DNA of 31,543 bases. It comes from Methanobacterium sp. (GTDB lineage Archaea; Methanobacteriota; Methanobacteria; Methanobacteriales; Methanobacteriaceae). A program made the translations under genes and the position numbers. Numbering within the stretch: position 1 is the first letter of the stretch; each line of letters starts with the position of its first letter. This document shows, piece after piece, positions 16,171-24,273 of the stretch. Below the pieces are notes generated by a model that made no database searches, had not been told where the DNA came from, and saw only the letters and a program-made list of their open reading frames with translations. Location of the stretch: positions 1 to 31,543 of the forward strand of contig JAVSLW010000040.1 in NCBI GenBank assembly GCA_039666455.1. The letters run 5' to 3'.

Positions 16171-16218
16171 AGGTGAAAGTAAGAAAAATTAAAAAAGATA
16201 TTAAACATACCTTCACCT
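16171..16218. repeat. Inverted repeat with SD-like arms between convergent genes
   Basis: AGGTGAAAGTA (16171-16181) and TACCTTCACCT (16208-16218) are inverted copies with one mismatch and a 26-base A+T-rich loop. Both strands thus show an SD-like AGGTGA. It lies between the convergent regulator and transporter genes, so a bidirectional 3'-end structure is the simplest reading. Confidence 0.5.
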
Positions 16219-16310
16219 GAGACTTTTAAGTCCTATCTTAACATGAGTTTCACATACAGATAAAATTTTAGCCATCTAAATGTGAACCATTTCACAGCTT
16301 GAGAAATTTT

Positions 16311-17117
16311 TTAAGTAGTATTTTTTAAAAAGGTAGAAATAAAGAAAGCTGATCCTAAAACCAGCACTATAGTTGCTCCTGAAGCAAGGTTAAAGATGTA
16401 AGAAAGCCAGAGACCTGAAGTAGTAAGAATGACGCCTAAAATTACTGAAAGAATCATGATATTTTCCATTTTAGATGTGATCTGTTTACTTACTGCTGCG
16501 GGAATGCTTAAAAGTGCAATTACAAGTATAACTCCCACAACTTTGATTAATACAACCACACTGAGGGCTACAATACATAAAAGAAGGATATAAACAAATT
16601 CTACAGGTACTCCTACCACTCTTGAAAATTCCTGGTCAAATGAAACAGCAAGAAATTCCCTGTAGAATAAAAGCACAGTGAAAATGATTATAAAGTCTAA
16701 AATAAGCATTAAAACAAGATCTGAAGAGGGAACAGTTAATATGTTACCAAATAAGTAACTGAAAAGGTCTGGAGCATATCCTGGAGTTAAGTTAATAAAT
16801 ATTACTCCTATAGCCATTCCAACGCTCCATAAAATACCGATAGCTGTATCTTCACTTATTTTTACTTTTTCGTTAATTAGCCCGATTCCCACTGCTGAAA
16901 GGACGCTGAATGGAATTGCTGCAACAATTGGGTTAATACCTATAAAAAAACCTAAACCAATGCCTCCAAATGCAGCATGGGAGATTGCACCGCTTATGGA
17001 TACTATTTTTTTTACCACAACGTATGATCCTACAATACCGCAGGCAACACTAACTAAGACGGCTGCTATCAATGCATTCTGTATAAATCCATATTGGAGA
17101 AACTCCAGCACAATCAA
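16311..17117 (-). CDS. znuB: Metal (Zn/Mn-type) ABC transporter permease
   Basis: The 268-residue integral membrane protein of the ZnuB/MntB/TroC permease family forms the channel through which a divalent metal ion is pumped into the cell by the ATPase encoded upstream. About eight hydrophobic helices are visible. Conserved family stretches include GSYVVVKKIVSISGAISHAAFGGIG near residues 30-54, GILWSVGMAIGVIF, and VVLIKVVGVILVIALLSIPAA. It is the last gene of znuA-znuC-znuB and starts 12 bases after znuC. The family is certain; whether zinc, nickel or manganese is carried cannot be read from the permease alone. Confidence 0.93.
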   Translation of the reverse strand: MIVLEFLQYGFIQNALIAAVLVSVACGIVGSYVVVKKIVSISGAISHAAFGGIGLGFFIGINPIVAAIPFSVLSAVGIGLINEKVKISEDTAIGILWSVGMAIGVIFINLTPGYAPDLFSYLFGNILTVPSSDLVLMLILDFIIIFTVLLFYREFLAVSFDQEFSRVVGVPVEFVYILLLCIVALSVVVLIKVVGVILVIALLSIPAAVSKQITSKMENIMILSVILGVILTTSGLWLSYIFNLASGATIVLVLGSAFFISTFLKNTT

Positions 17118-17129
17118 ACCCGCCAGATA

Positions 17130-17876
17130 TCAATGCTCTTTAAATACTCTATGTGGGATTCCATGCCCAATTATTTCTATTGGACAGCTATAGGCAGCTT
17201 CAATACCTGCAGCTGAGCCTTCTGGAGTTCCATGATAATATAATTTCCGGTTAAGGCAGGCAATATTATCTACATAGGAAGAAGCTACTCCTACATCGTG
17301 AGTTACAAGAATTATGGCCATTTTAAGTTTAAGGGATGATAGAAGTTCATAAAAGGATTTCTGCATTTCAGGATCAACACTTGCTGTTGGTTCATCAAGT
17401 AAAAGCAGCAGTGGTTCTCTTACAAGGGCTCTTGCAATAAACACTCTCTGCATCTCCCCTCCAGAAAGTTCATTTATCTGTCTATCTTTAAATTCAAGCA
17501 TTTCAACAGAATTTAAAGCATTGATAACTGCTTTTCTATCTTCATCTTTGTAATTTTTAAATAATCCGTTGTATCTGCCCATCAGCACCACTTCAAAAAC
17601 GTTGATGGGAAAAGAAATATCAAAATAAGTTTTTTGTGGTAAGTATCCTGTTAACTTCAGTGCATCTTTTTGATTTTTGCCAAATATTTTAATGCTTCCC
17701 TTAAGTGGCTTAACCAGGCCTAAAATAGCTTTTAAAAGCGTACTTTTGCCGCCCCCATTAGGACCTATAATTGCCATGAAATCGTTTTTACAGGCCTCAA
17801 GATTAATATCTTCTAAAATAGTAATGCCGTTGAAATTTACGCTCAAATTATTAATTTCCAGTGCTTTATCAGTCAT
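17130..17876 (-). CDS. znuC: Metal ABC transporter ATP-binding protein
   Basis: The 248-residue ABC ATPase energises the ZnuB-like permease. Walker A is GPNGGGKST (38-46), the signature is LSGGEMQR, Walker B is LLLLDEPTAS and the H-switch is VTHD. It also has a Q-loop (YLPQKTYFD). A C-terminal extension with CLNRKLYYHGTPE and a final His-containing tail is common in metal-type ABC ATPases. ATG 17876 lies 21 bases after the znuA stop, with a GGAG-type SD between them. It is the middle gene of the three-gene transporter operon. Confidence 0.95.
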   Translation of the reverse strand: MTDKALEINNLSVNFNGITILEDINLEACKNDFMAIIGPNGGGKSTLLKAILGLVKPLKGSIKIFGKNQKDALKLTGYLPQKTYFDISFPINVFEVVLMGRYNGLFKNYKDEDRKAVINALNSVEMLEFKDRQINELSGGEMQRVFIARALVREPLLLLLDEPTASVDPEMQKSFYELLSSLKLKMAIILVTHDVGVASSYVDNIACLNRKLYYHGTPEGSAAGIEAAYSCPIEIIGHGIPHRVFKEH

Positions 17877-17897
17877 GACAGACTCCTTTAAAACTGA

Positions 17898-18815
17898 TTA
17901 ATTTTGAAGCGAGCTTTTAAATGCTTCGGTCACTTTATTTAAGTTTTCAATGTAGTTTTTATCAAGATCATCTATCATCACCACCTGCCCCCCAATTTCA
18001 GATGCTACACTTTCAGCACTTTTTCTGCTGAACTGGGGGGAAATGAAAACTACTTTAATATTTTCTCTTCTTGCCTGGTCAATCAGGCTTACCATACCCT
18101 GTGGGGTTGGTTCTTTACCATCTTTTTCAATTGCTATTTGAGTAAGGCCGTAATCCCTGCAGAAATAGCCCCATGCAGGATGATAAACCAGAATTTTTTT
18201 ATCTTTTGCTCTGGCTAATGTTGCAGTAATATTTTTATCTGCATTATCCAGTTCCTGGAGATATTTATCCTTATTTGATTTATAGTAATCTCTATTAGCA
18301 GGATCTACCTGTATAAGTCCCTGATAAATGTTTTCAACCATTATCTTTGCATTTCGAGGTGAAACCCAGACATGTGTATCATATCGACTTTCTTCCCCAT
18401 GCTGATGGTCGTGCTCTCCTATGTCCTCATTAGGTATAAAACTAATTCCTTTAGAACAGTTTACAACCAGCATGTTTTTGTTAATTTCAGTTAGCTTATC
18501 CATCCAGACTGTTTCAAATTCCAGTCCTGAACCAACCTGTGCATACATTTTTGCGCTGCTTATTTCTTTAAGCTGTTCTGGGAGGGGTTCGTAGGTATGA
18601 GGATTGGCTCCTGCTGGAACCATTGTAGTAACTTTTACCTTATCTCCTCCAACCTTTTCCACAAATTCTGCTTCAGGAGGTATACTAACCACAACACTTA
18701 TTTTATCCGGATTCTTTATGTTCGCCTGAGTTTGGGATGATGGGTAGATTAATATTACTGCTGCTGCAAAGCAAATAATAAGCACTGATATGATTATTAT
18801 CCTTCCCTTTTTCAC
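17898..18815 (-). CDS. znuA: Metal-binding substrate protein of ABC transporter (cluster A-I, ZnuA-like)
   Basis: The 305-residue exported solute-binding protein captures the metal and delivers it to ZnuB. An N-terminal hydrophobic segment (RIIIISVLIICFAAAVILIY) serves as signal or anchor; there is no lipobox Cys, so a membrane anchor is likely. Metal ligands expected for the family are H73 (GANPHTYEP), H148 (DTHVW), H212 (VYHPAWGYF) and D282/D283. A short His/acid-rich loop (GEHDHQHGEE, 133-142) is the feature usually linked to zinc-specific members. GTG 18815 is preceded by the SD AGGTGATT. The gene heads the operon and is divergent from the NikR-type regulator, which presumably controls it. 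Confidence 0.93.
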   Translation of the reverse strand: MKKGRIIIISVLIICFAAAVILIYPSSQTQANIKNPDKISVVVSIPPEAEFVEKVGGDKVKVTTMVPAGANPHTYEPLPEQLKEISSAKMYAQVGSGLEFETVWMDKLTEINKNMLVVNCSKGISFIPNEDIGEHDHQHGEESRYDTHVWVSPRNAKIMVENIYQGLIQVDPANRDYYKSNKDKYLQELDNADKNITATLARAKDKKILVYHPAWGYFCRDYGLTQIAIEKDGKEPTPQGMVSLIDQARRENIKVVFISPQFSRKSAESVASEIGGQVVMIDDLDKNYIENLNKVTEAFKSSLQN

Positions 18816-18989
18816 ATAATCACCTGAATGAATGAAAGATCTTGTATAACCTACTATAAGTTATTATTAATATTTAAATATTATGTTAATAAAGTTTAGC
18901 ATAGTATTTAAATAAAGTTATTAAATAGTATATTAATATTATATGTTATCATAATCTGATTAGACTTGTTATGGCTGGAGGTACAGGTT
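18816..18989. promoter_or_regulatory. Divergent znuA / nikR control region
   Basis: Both genes start from this 174-bp A+T-rich spacer. A perfect 16-bp palindrome TAATATTTAAATATTA lies at 18868-18883 and could be the znuA TATA region or an operator. GTTAT or its complement ATAAC recurs at 18846, 18860, 18917, 18945 and 18968. The first two are inverted across 9 bases, and TTATCATAA (18946-18954) is a small dyad. TATATTAATATTATAT (about 18929-18944) is a plausible TATA for nikR. The five-base motif is common in such DNA, so operator assignment is tentative. Confidence 0.4.
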
Positions 18990-19373
18990 ATGCCCATTAT
19001 AAGTATTTCTTTAAATGAAAAACTGCTGGAAGAAATTGATAAATTAAAGGATGAAACTGGTTATTCAGGCCGTTCTGATGTTATCAGGGCCAGTGCTCGA
19101 ATGTTAATATCTGATAGTAAAGAAAAAGAAGATTTAAATGGAGATATTAATTCTATACTTGTATTGATTCACAATCAGGAAGTAGAAGATAAGGTTACTG
19201 AAATCAAACACGATTTTGAGGATATAATCAATACACAGATACACAGCCATTTAAAGGGACATAAATGCCTGGAAATATTTATTTTAGAAGGAAATGCAGA
19301 AAGAATAAAAGAAATATCCAGAAAATTCCAGATAAACCGTAAAATTGATTATGTTAAGTTAATTGTCGTTTAA
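18990..19373 (+). CDS. nikR: NikR-type ribbon-helix-helix metal-responsive regulator
   Basis: The 127-residue protein binds DNA through an N-terminal ribbon-helix-helix (PIISISLNEKLLEEIDKL ... GRSDVIRASARMLI) and senses metal through a C-terminal ACT-like domain. The four square-planar nickel ligands of E. coli NikR (H76, H87, H89, C95) correspond with constant offset two to H74 (EIKHDF), H85, H87 (IHSH) and C93 (HKCLE), so metal binding is expected to be intact. GGAGGT 7 bases before ATG 18990 decides this start; an upstream TTG at 18966 would add 8 unlikely residues. It is divergent from a Znu-type transporter rather than a NikABCDE or Cbi/Nik ECF system. The target is therefore probably that operon, and the natural metal may be nickel or zinc. 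Confidence 0.9.
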   Translation: MPIISISLNEKLLEEIDKLKDETGYSGRSDVIRASARMLISDSKEKEDLNGDINSILVLIHNQEVEDKVTEIKHDFEDIINTQIHSHLKGHKCLEIFILEGNAERIKEISRKFQINRKIDYVKLIVV

Positions 19374-19530
19374 TTGGTTAAGAGTAAAATGCTTATATTT
19401 CAAATTTAAATGGAAGGAATGATCGATTTATCACTGATTCTCAGATTGTTATGAAAAGGGGATTGTTATGTTTAAATAGCAAAATAGTAAATACTTAATT
19501 GAAATAGAAATAATTTAATCACTTATTAAG

Positions 19531-19614
19531 TGGGCAAGGGAGTTAGACCTATTGTAGAGGTGTTATCCACTCTTTAACAATACTACTCTCCATTGGTCTC
19601 TGATTTTACGCCCA
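19531..19614 (+). ncRNA. Possible structured leader RNA before the GT20 gene
   Basis: Nested complementary segments occur in the 5' flank of the glycosyltransferase gene: TGGGC (19531) with GCCCA (19610), AGACC (19545) with GGTCT (19595), ATTGT (19551) with ACAAT (19577), and AGA(G)GTG (19556) with CACTCT (19568). All are in the correct nesting order. The segment is also richer in G+C than its flanks and has no coding frame. It ends 28 bases before the start codon, so a cis-acting leader (attenuator or riboswitch-like) is more likely than a free RNA. It is not a tRNA: no T-arm or 7-bp acceptor stem. No known class recognised. Confidence 0.4.
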
Positions 19615-19642
19615 TCCATCTAATCTTAATGGAGACAAGAAA

Positions 19643-21199
19643 ATGGAATTTGAGTTTCTAAAAGACAAAGAAATAATTGTAGCCTCTAACAGAGGGCCAG
19701 TGTTATTTAAAAGGGATGAAAAAGGGATTATTGAACTTATACGGGGTAAAGGAGGTATTGTCGGATCGATGATACCTTTCCTTGAAAAAACTCATGGTAC
19801 CTGGTTTTCTTCAGCAATTGGAGAATGTGACGAGTATATGAATGATAAATACAATTCTAAAGTACCTATTCCACTTACAGACCCGGAATATTATGTCAGA
19901 TTGATTAAAACAAGAGAAGATATTTATAATGGCTTCAATGGCAAATTCGCCAATCCACTGCTCTGGTTTATTCATCATTCCATGTGGAATCCTCCCTATT
20001 CACCCTGTGCAGACGATGAACTGCATCAGGCATGGGATTCATACAGGTATGTAAACTCTAAATTTGCAGATGCAATAGTGGATGCAGTATCTAAGTCAAA
20101 TAAAACTCCGATTGTAATGTTACAGGATTATCATATCTATTTAACCCCTAAATTAATAAGAAAACAGCATCCTCATGTTTTAATGACTCAATTTGTCCAT
20201 ATACCATTTCCCCCACCTGAAATATTTCAGCAACTTCCAAATCACATGCAGATCAAGATATTAGACAGCATACTTACAAATAATGTACTGGGATTTCATA
20301 TACCTCGCTACATGAACAACTTCTTACAAACAATCAAACAGATTCTACCCGCCGCTTCTGTGGATGATCTAACAGGAGATATTCTGTATAAAGGGCATAC
20401 CTGCCATGTAAGAACATATCCTATCAGTATTGATATAGAAACGATGCAAAAGCAAGCACAAAGTCCAGAAGTGATTGCAAAGGAAGCAGAAGTAGATGCA
20501 ATGATTGGAAACTGTAAATTAATCTACAGAACAGACCGAACAGACTTATCTAAAAATATTATCAGAGGATTCCAGGCCTATGACATGTTCCTTGATAAAT
20601 ATCCAGAATGGAGAGAAAAAGTTAAATTTGTAGCAACCTTAATGCCTTCAAGGCAGGATATAAAGATTTACAGAGATTACACCGATAAAATAAAGGATCT
20701 GGTCAATGAAATCAACGAAAAATATGCTACACCTCACTGGGAACCGATTAAATACATATGCAGAGGAGATTACAATCTGGTAGTTGCTCTTTTGAAAAGA
20801 TACGATGTTTTAATGGTTAATCCCATATTAGACGGCATGAATATCGTGGCCAAAGAAGGAAGTGTTGCAAACGAAAATAATGGCGTATTAATCCTCTCTA
20901 CAGGGGCTGGATGTTATGAAGAATTGAAAAATGGAGCTATTTGTATAAATCCTTTTGATCTAAGACAAACTGCAGAATCAATCGATACAGCATTATTAAT
21001 GGATGATGAAACAAAAGCCCAGATGATTAAAAATGCACGGGAAGCCATACAAAGAAATGACATGAATAAATGGGTATCTGATCAGTTAATGGACATTGAA
21101 GCTGTCATGTACGAGGGACAAAAACTTGAATCAGGTGAAGAACCTGAGAAAGTTAAAATCTCTCAAAACACTGGAAATGAATTCAATAGATGCATTTAA
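19643..21199 (+). CDS. GT20 glycosyltransferase (trehalose-6-phosphate synthase family)
   Basis: The 518-residue enzyme of the OtsA/GgpS family transfers a sugar from a nucleotide-sugar donor to a phosphorylated acceptor, giving trehalose-6-phosphate or a related phosphate such as glucosylglycerol-phosphate. Visible family features are ASNRGP (14-19), the GKGGIVG loop (35-41), LQDYHIYLTP (OtsA HDYHLL), VHIPFPPPEIF, the donor-phosphate residues R299 and K304 (DRTDLSK) and the donor-site motif DGMNIVAKE (397-405). GGAG 7-8 bases before ATG 19643 supports the start. No OtsB-type phosphatase follows. Instead the gene overlaps a GHMP-kinase gene by 23 bases, which suggests coupled translation and a shared pathway. 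The exact acceptor is not predictable; an osmolyte or storage glycoside is the natural guess. Confidence 0.85.
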   Translation: MEFEFLKDKEIIVASNRGPVLFKRDEKGIIELIRGKGGIVGSMIPFLEKTHGTWFSSAIGECDEYMNDKYNSKVPIPLTDPEYYVRLIKTREDIYNGFNGKFANPLLWFIHHSMWNPPYSPCADDELHQAWDSYRYVNSKFADAIVDAVSKSNKTPIVMLQDYHIYLTPKLIRKQHPHVLMTQFVHIPFPPPEIFQQLPNHMQIKILDSILTNNVLGFHIPRYMNNFLQTIKQILPAASVDDLTGDILYKGHTCHVRTYPISIDIETMQKQAQSPEVIAKEAEVDAMIGNCKLIYRTDRTDLSKNIIRGFQAYDMFLDKYPEWREKVKFVATLMPSRQDIKIYRDYTDKIKDLVNEINEKYATPHWEPIKYICRGDYNLVVALLKRYDVLMVNPILDGMNIVAKEGSVANENNGVLILSTGAGCYEELKNGAICINPFDLRQTAESIDTALLMDDETKAQMIKNAREAIQRNDMNKWVSDQLMDIEAVMYEGQKLESGEEPEKVKISQNTGNEFNRCI

Positions 21200-22355
21200 A
21201 AAGATAAAGGTGTTGCCCATTCAACTTCATGATATCTTGAAAAAATCCCAAAAAGAGAAGGCCCTGCCCCATGTTATTGCCTACAACAGAATTGATGGCC
21301 CCGGGTCCAGTCTGGATTTATGTGAATTTCAGCAGGCATTCTGGAAAATACCAGATATACCAGAAAATGATGATCCAGCAAGAAAATGGACCCAAAATAT
21401 TCCAAGAACAGTGGGCATAACCATAGATACTGGAACCCGAATTGAGGCACATCCATTTAATCCAGAACTTATAGGTGTTAAATCTGTTGAATACAAAACT
21501 GAAGTCAGCGCACGTCCAGGTGAAGTAGTTCCAGTTAAGGAGAACTGGCTGCTTAAAATACTTGAAATATTTAATCTCTCAGGAGTAAAATTTGTTTTAA
21601 AAAATTTAAGAGAGGGTATACAGTCTTCAGGACTCGGCGGATCATCAACCGCCACAACAGGCGTATGTATACTTGCAAATGAATTAGCAGGACGGCCATT
21701 TACAGATATACAACTGATTTCATTAGCTTCCCGTATTGAACAGGGATATGGAATAAGTATCACCGGAACACAGGAGCAATCCAACGTTATTTTTGGAGGG
21801 GTAACTGATTATGTATGGTTTCCATGGGGTATACCTGGAAGTTCGGGCACAGGCTATGGTGAATCTTTAAGATTTCAGCTGATTCCACCAGAAGATTACC
21901 CACTTTTAGAGGAGAGGACAGCCATTTTTCACACTGGAAAACCTCGTCTAAGTTCAGAAGTTAATTTAGCATGGAGAAACGCTCTTTTAACTCCAGCAGG
22001 ATACAGTTTACTTTCTAAGAAAATGAAGATAGCTTACAGGTTTCGTGAAGGACTAAGACTACAAAAATGGAGACATGTCCTTGAATCAATAGATAAGTAC
22101 CGTAAAATACGAACCAAACTATGTGAAGGTTATATGGAAGGTTCCAGGGATTTACTGGAACGTGCCCAGAACTGTAACTGCACTGCTTTTCCACTGGGCG
22201 CTGGTGGAGGAGGTGGAGTTCTCTTATTTTCTCCTAAGCCTGAATCTCTGGAAAAGTTGCAGGAGGACCTTAAAGGTATTTATAGAGAAATCCCCTTTAA
22301 AATACGATCTAAAGGCCATGAAATTAATAATATCGGGAGTGTAAGCGTTCTCTAA
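21177..22355 (+). CDS. GHMP-family sugar kinase (HddA/heptose-, fucose-kinase-like)
   Basis: The 392-residue protein has the GHMP kinase plan. An N-terminal substrate loop (YNRIDGPGSSLDLC, then VGITIDTGTRIEAHPF) corresponds to the GGGTDL/TIDKY region of HddA-type kinases. The ATP-binding motif is SSGLGGSSTATTG (150-162). The C-terminal glycine-rich motif GAGGGGGVLLF (341-351) corresponds to GAGGGGFLL. It should phosphorylate a sugar or sugar derivative, often at the anomeric carbon in this group. The frame is open back to 21096, but ATG 21177 aligns with family starts and limits overlap with the GT20 gene to 23 bases. The tight coupling suggests it makes or recycles a phosphosugar used by GT20. 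Substrate unknown. Confidence 0.8.
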   Translation: MNSIDAFKKIKVLPIQLHDILKKSQKEKALPHVIAYNRIDGPGSSLDLCEFQQAFWKIPDIPENDDPARKWTQNIPRTVGITIDTGTRIEAHPFNPELIGVKSVEYKTEVSARPGEVVPVKENWLLKILEIFNLSGVKFVLKNLREGIQSSGLGGSSTATTGVCILANELAGRPFTDIQLISLASRIEQGYGISITGTQEQSNVIFGGVTDYVWFPWGIPGSSGTGYGESLRFQLIPPEDYPLLEERTAIFHTGKPRLSSEVNLAWRNALLTPAGYSLLSKKMKIAYRFREGLRLQKWRHVLESIDKYRKIRTKLCEGYMEGSRDLLERAQNCNCTAFPLGAGGGGGVLLFSPKPESLEKLQEDLKGIYREIPFKIRSKGHEINNIGSVSVL

Positions 22356-22452
22356 CTTAAAATATTGGATTAATCTATTTTATGACTTAAGCTGGTGTTA
22401 AATTGGGTGAAGCTAAGAAAAATAAAGCCCTCCATTAAAAAATAATTTAAAA

Positions 22453-23106
22453 CTAAAACCTGCCCAGACCAATCCGAGCAGCACTCTGTTCAGCTTCCTT
22501 CTTACTCTTCCCACTTCCTACACCACAGTTCTCTCCCTCAATAATAACGGCCATAGTAAAAGTCTTCTCATGAGGTTCCCCCTCTTCTTTTATCAATTCA
22601 TAACTCAATTCCAACCCATCACCATCACAAAACTGCTTTAATTCTGACTTATAATCATAAAAAAAGATATCTCCATTCTTAATATGAGGTATAACCGTCT
22701 TTGAAAGAAATTCCTGAACAGTGTCCAGTCCCTGATCCAGATACAACGCCCCAATAAAGGACTCAAATGCATCACTGATCACAGAATCAGTTTCCCTCCG
22801 GGTTAACTCCACTCCAGCACCATATTTTATGTATTTGTCCAGCCCAAGCTCAGTAGAATAAGTATAAAGTGCTTTTTTACAGACGTAATTAGCCCGTATA
22901 CTGGTTAGCTGGCCTTCTGTTAAATTAGAGTCGCTATTATATAGAAATTCAGATACCACCAGATCTATGATGGCATCTCCTAAAAATTCCAGCCTTTCAT
23001 AGCATTCACTTAACCCATTCTCATTAGCATAGGACTCATGAAGGAAAGCAATCTCATAGAGATGGGGATTAACAGGTTCAATTGAATATTTTTTTAGTAG
23101 CTGCAT
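22453..23106 (-). CDS. rnc: Ribonuclease III
   Basis: This double-strand-specific endoribonuclease processes rRNA and other structured RNAs. The 217-residue protein has the RNase III signature ERLEFLGDAIIDLVVSEFL with catalytic E40 and D44, the second acidic pair D112 and E115 (SDAFESFIGALYLDQG), and a C-terminal double-stranded-RNA-binding domain at about 150-217 (ELKQFCDGDGLELSYELI ... GSGKSKKEAEQSAARIGL). Length and order are those of bacterial Rnc. Among archaea RNase III is unusual and found mainly in some methanogens. The gene is monocistronic and convergent with the GHMP kinase gene. Confidence 0.97.
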   Translation of the reverse strand: MQLLKKYSIEPVNPHLYEIAFLHESYANENGLSECYERLEFLGDAIIDLVVSEFLYNSDSNLTEGQLTSIRANYVCKKALYTYSTELGLDKYIKYGAGVELTRRETDSVISDAFESFIGALYLDQGLDTVQEFLSKTVIPHIKNGDIFFYDYKSELKQFCDGDGLELSYELIKEEGEPHEKTFTMAVIIEGENCGVGSGKSKKEAEQSAARIGLGRF

Positions 23107-23255
23107 ATTATCTGTTTATATTATACTCAAATATTTATGTTAGTACCTCTAATTAAAAATCAGTGAAATATCCGTTTCCCACGATCCTGCAATTGAAACA
23201 TATTCAATGCTTAAATTTTAAAAAAACGTCACTTTCCACTTCAATGAGGTTCAAA

Positions 23256-24044
23256 ATGGAAAAAAGAAACAAAATAATACTGGTAGCATCATTAACTGTC
23301 ATTTTTTTAGGAACAGCGTTTGCATCATTCTATCTAATTAGTACAGAGGATAATTTTTTAAATGAGAGTAATTTCATCTCTGATTCTGGTAACATCAGTG
23401 ATTCCCGTTTAAATATTTCTGATAATTCTAAAAATATTCCTAATACTCCAGTTATATCCGAAAAAATCCTTGGAAGTACCGATTATGGTAAAGTAACTGT
23501 AGAGGGGCCGTTTGGTAACTCAAACTCTCCAGTTAAAATTGCAGTTATAGTGGGTGTGCATCCTCTTGAATCTAATTCTCATAAAGCAGCTGTTGAATCA
23601 ATTAAAAGCCGCCAAAAATCCTTAAATTACTGCTACTATATTTACAGGATTACTGTTACTAAAGATGCCCAGGATTATGATAAAGGAAGAATGAATGGGC
23701 AGCTACTGGCCAGTAAATTTGCTGTTAACCATATAATCCATCAAAATTATAATTTAGCCCTGGATATACATTCTAATCGGGGAAATTACAGGGAAAAGTG
23801 GTTTGTCTTTGCCCCCCTGGAAGATGGAAAATCTAAATCTGTTGCACTTAAGATAAAGGATAAATTACCAGGATTTGTATATTACAATCCTCCTTCTCAG
23901 ACAAGCCCTAAATATGTTACTATTCCATTAATTAATGCAGGAACGCCATCTGTTGTTTATGAAACTTATCTTTATGAACCATATGGAGCTACAGAAAGAT
24001 ATGCTAATAATTTCATAAATGCTGTTGATAATATTAAAATATAG
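23256..24044 (+). CDS. Membrane-anchored M14-like zinc carboxypeptidase/deacylase-type protein
   Basis: The 262-residue exported protein starts at ATG 23256 (GAGGT about 6 bases upstream; an earlier start at 23163 would put 31 residues before the signal). Residues 7-27 are a transmembrane anchor, followed by a Ser/Asn-rich linker and a globular domain. That domain has H102-x2-E105 (VGVHPLES), H172 (LALDIHSNRG) and E236 (PSVVYETYLYE). HxxE ... H ... E is the zinc and catalytic layout of M14 carboxypeptidases and AstE/AspA acylases. An extracellular peptidase or amidase, perhaps acting on pseudomurein peptides, is possible but not shown. The expected substrate-binding Arg residues were not identified. 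Single gene, divergent from rnc. Confidence 0.6.
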   Translation: MEKRNKIILVASLTVIFLGTAFASFYLISTEDNFLNESNFISDSGNISDSRLNISDNSKNIPNTPVISEKILGSTDYGKVTVEGPFGNSNSPVKIAVIVGVHPLESNSHKAAVESIKSRQKSLNYCYYIYRITVTKDAQDYDKGRMNGQLLASKFAVNHIIHQNYNLALDIHSNRGNYREKWFVFAPLEDGKSKSVALKIKDKLPGFVYYNPPSQTSPKYVTIPLINAGTPSVVYETYLYEPYGATERYANNFINAVDNIKI

Positions 24045-24070
24045 AATTTTGGAATTAAAATTTAAAACAT

Positions 24071-24140
24071 GGTGTCTCATTAATTTTCACACAAACAGAC
24101 ACCTGATCAATAATTGATAACTGATTTTTTAAAAATGAAT
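24071..24140 (+). terminator. Hairpins and T-run after the peptidase gene
   Basis: GGTGTCT (24071-24077) and AGACACC (24097-24103) are perfect inverted 7-bp arms with a 19-base loop. They are followed by a 13-bp dyad ATCAATAATTGAT (24106-24118) and a T6 run at about 24125. This is a plausible transcription end for the peptidase gene. Confidence 0.4.
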
Positions 24141-24273
24141 TCTTAATAACTGCAAACATGAGAACATATCAGTTTCATAGGAGCAGACACAAAATATATA
24201 CAATAGTTTGGATATAAAATACATTCGGGAATACCCGAACATCATTCAGGTTAAAGATAGTGAGGAGAAGAAA

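Noticed and set aside
16175..16222. Tiny plus-strand frame (GTG start, 15 codons) and a 19-codon minus-strand frame across the inverted repeat
   Set aside because: The plus-strand GTG lies inside its own SD, both frames are very short, and both follow from the inverted repeat itself.
19531..19614. tRNA-like gene
   Set aside because: Only five acceptor-like pairs, no T-arm consensus and no anticodon-arm spacing.
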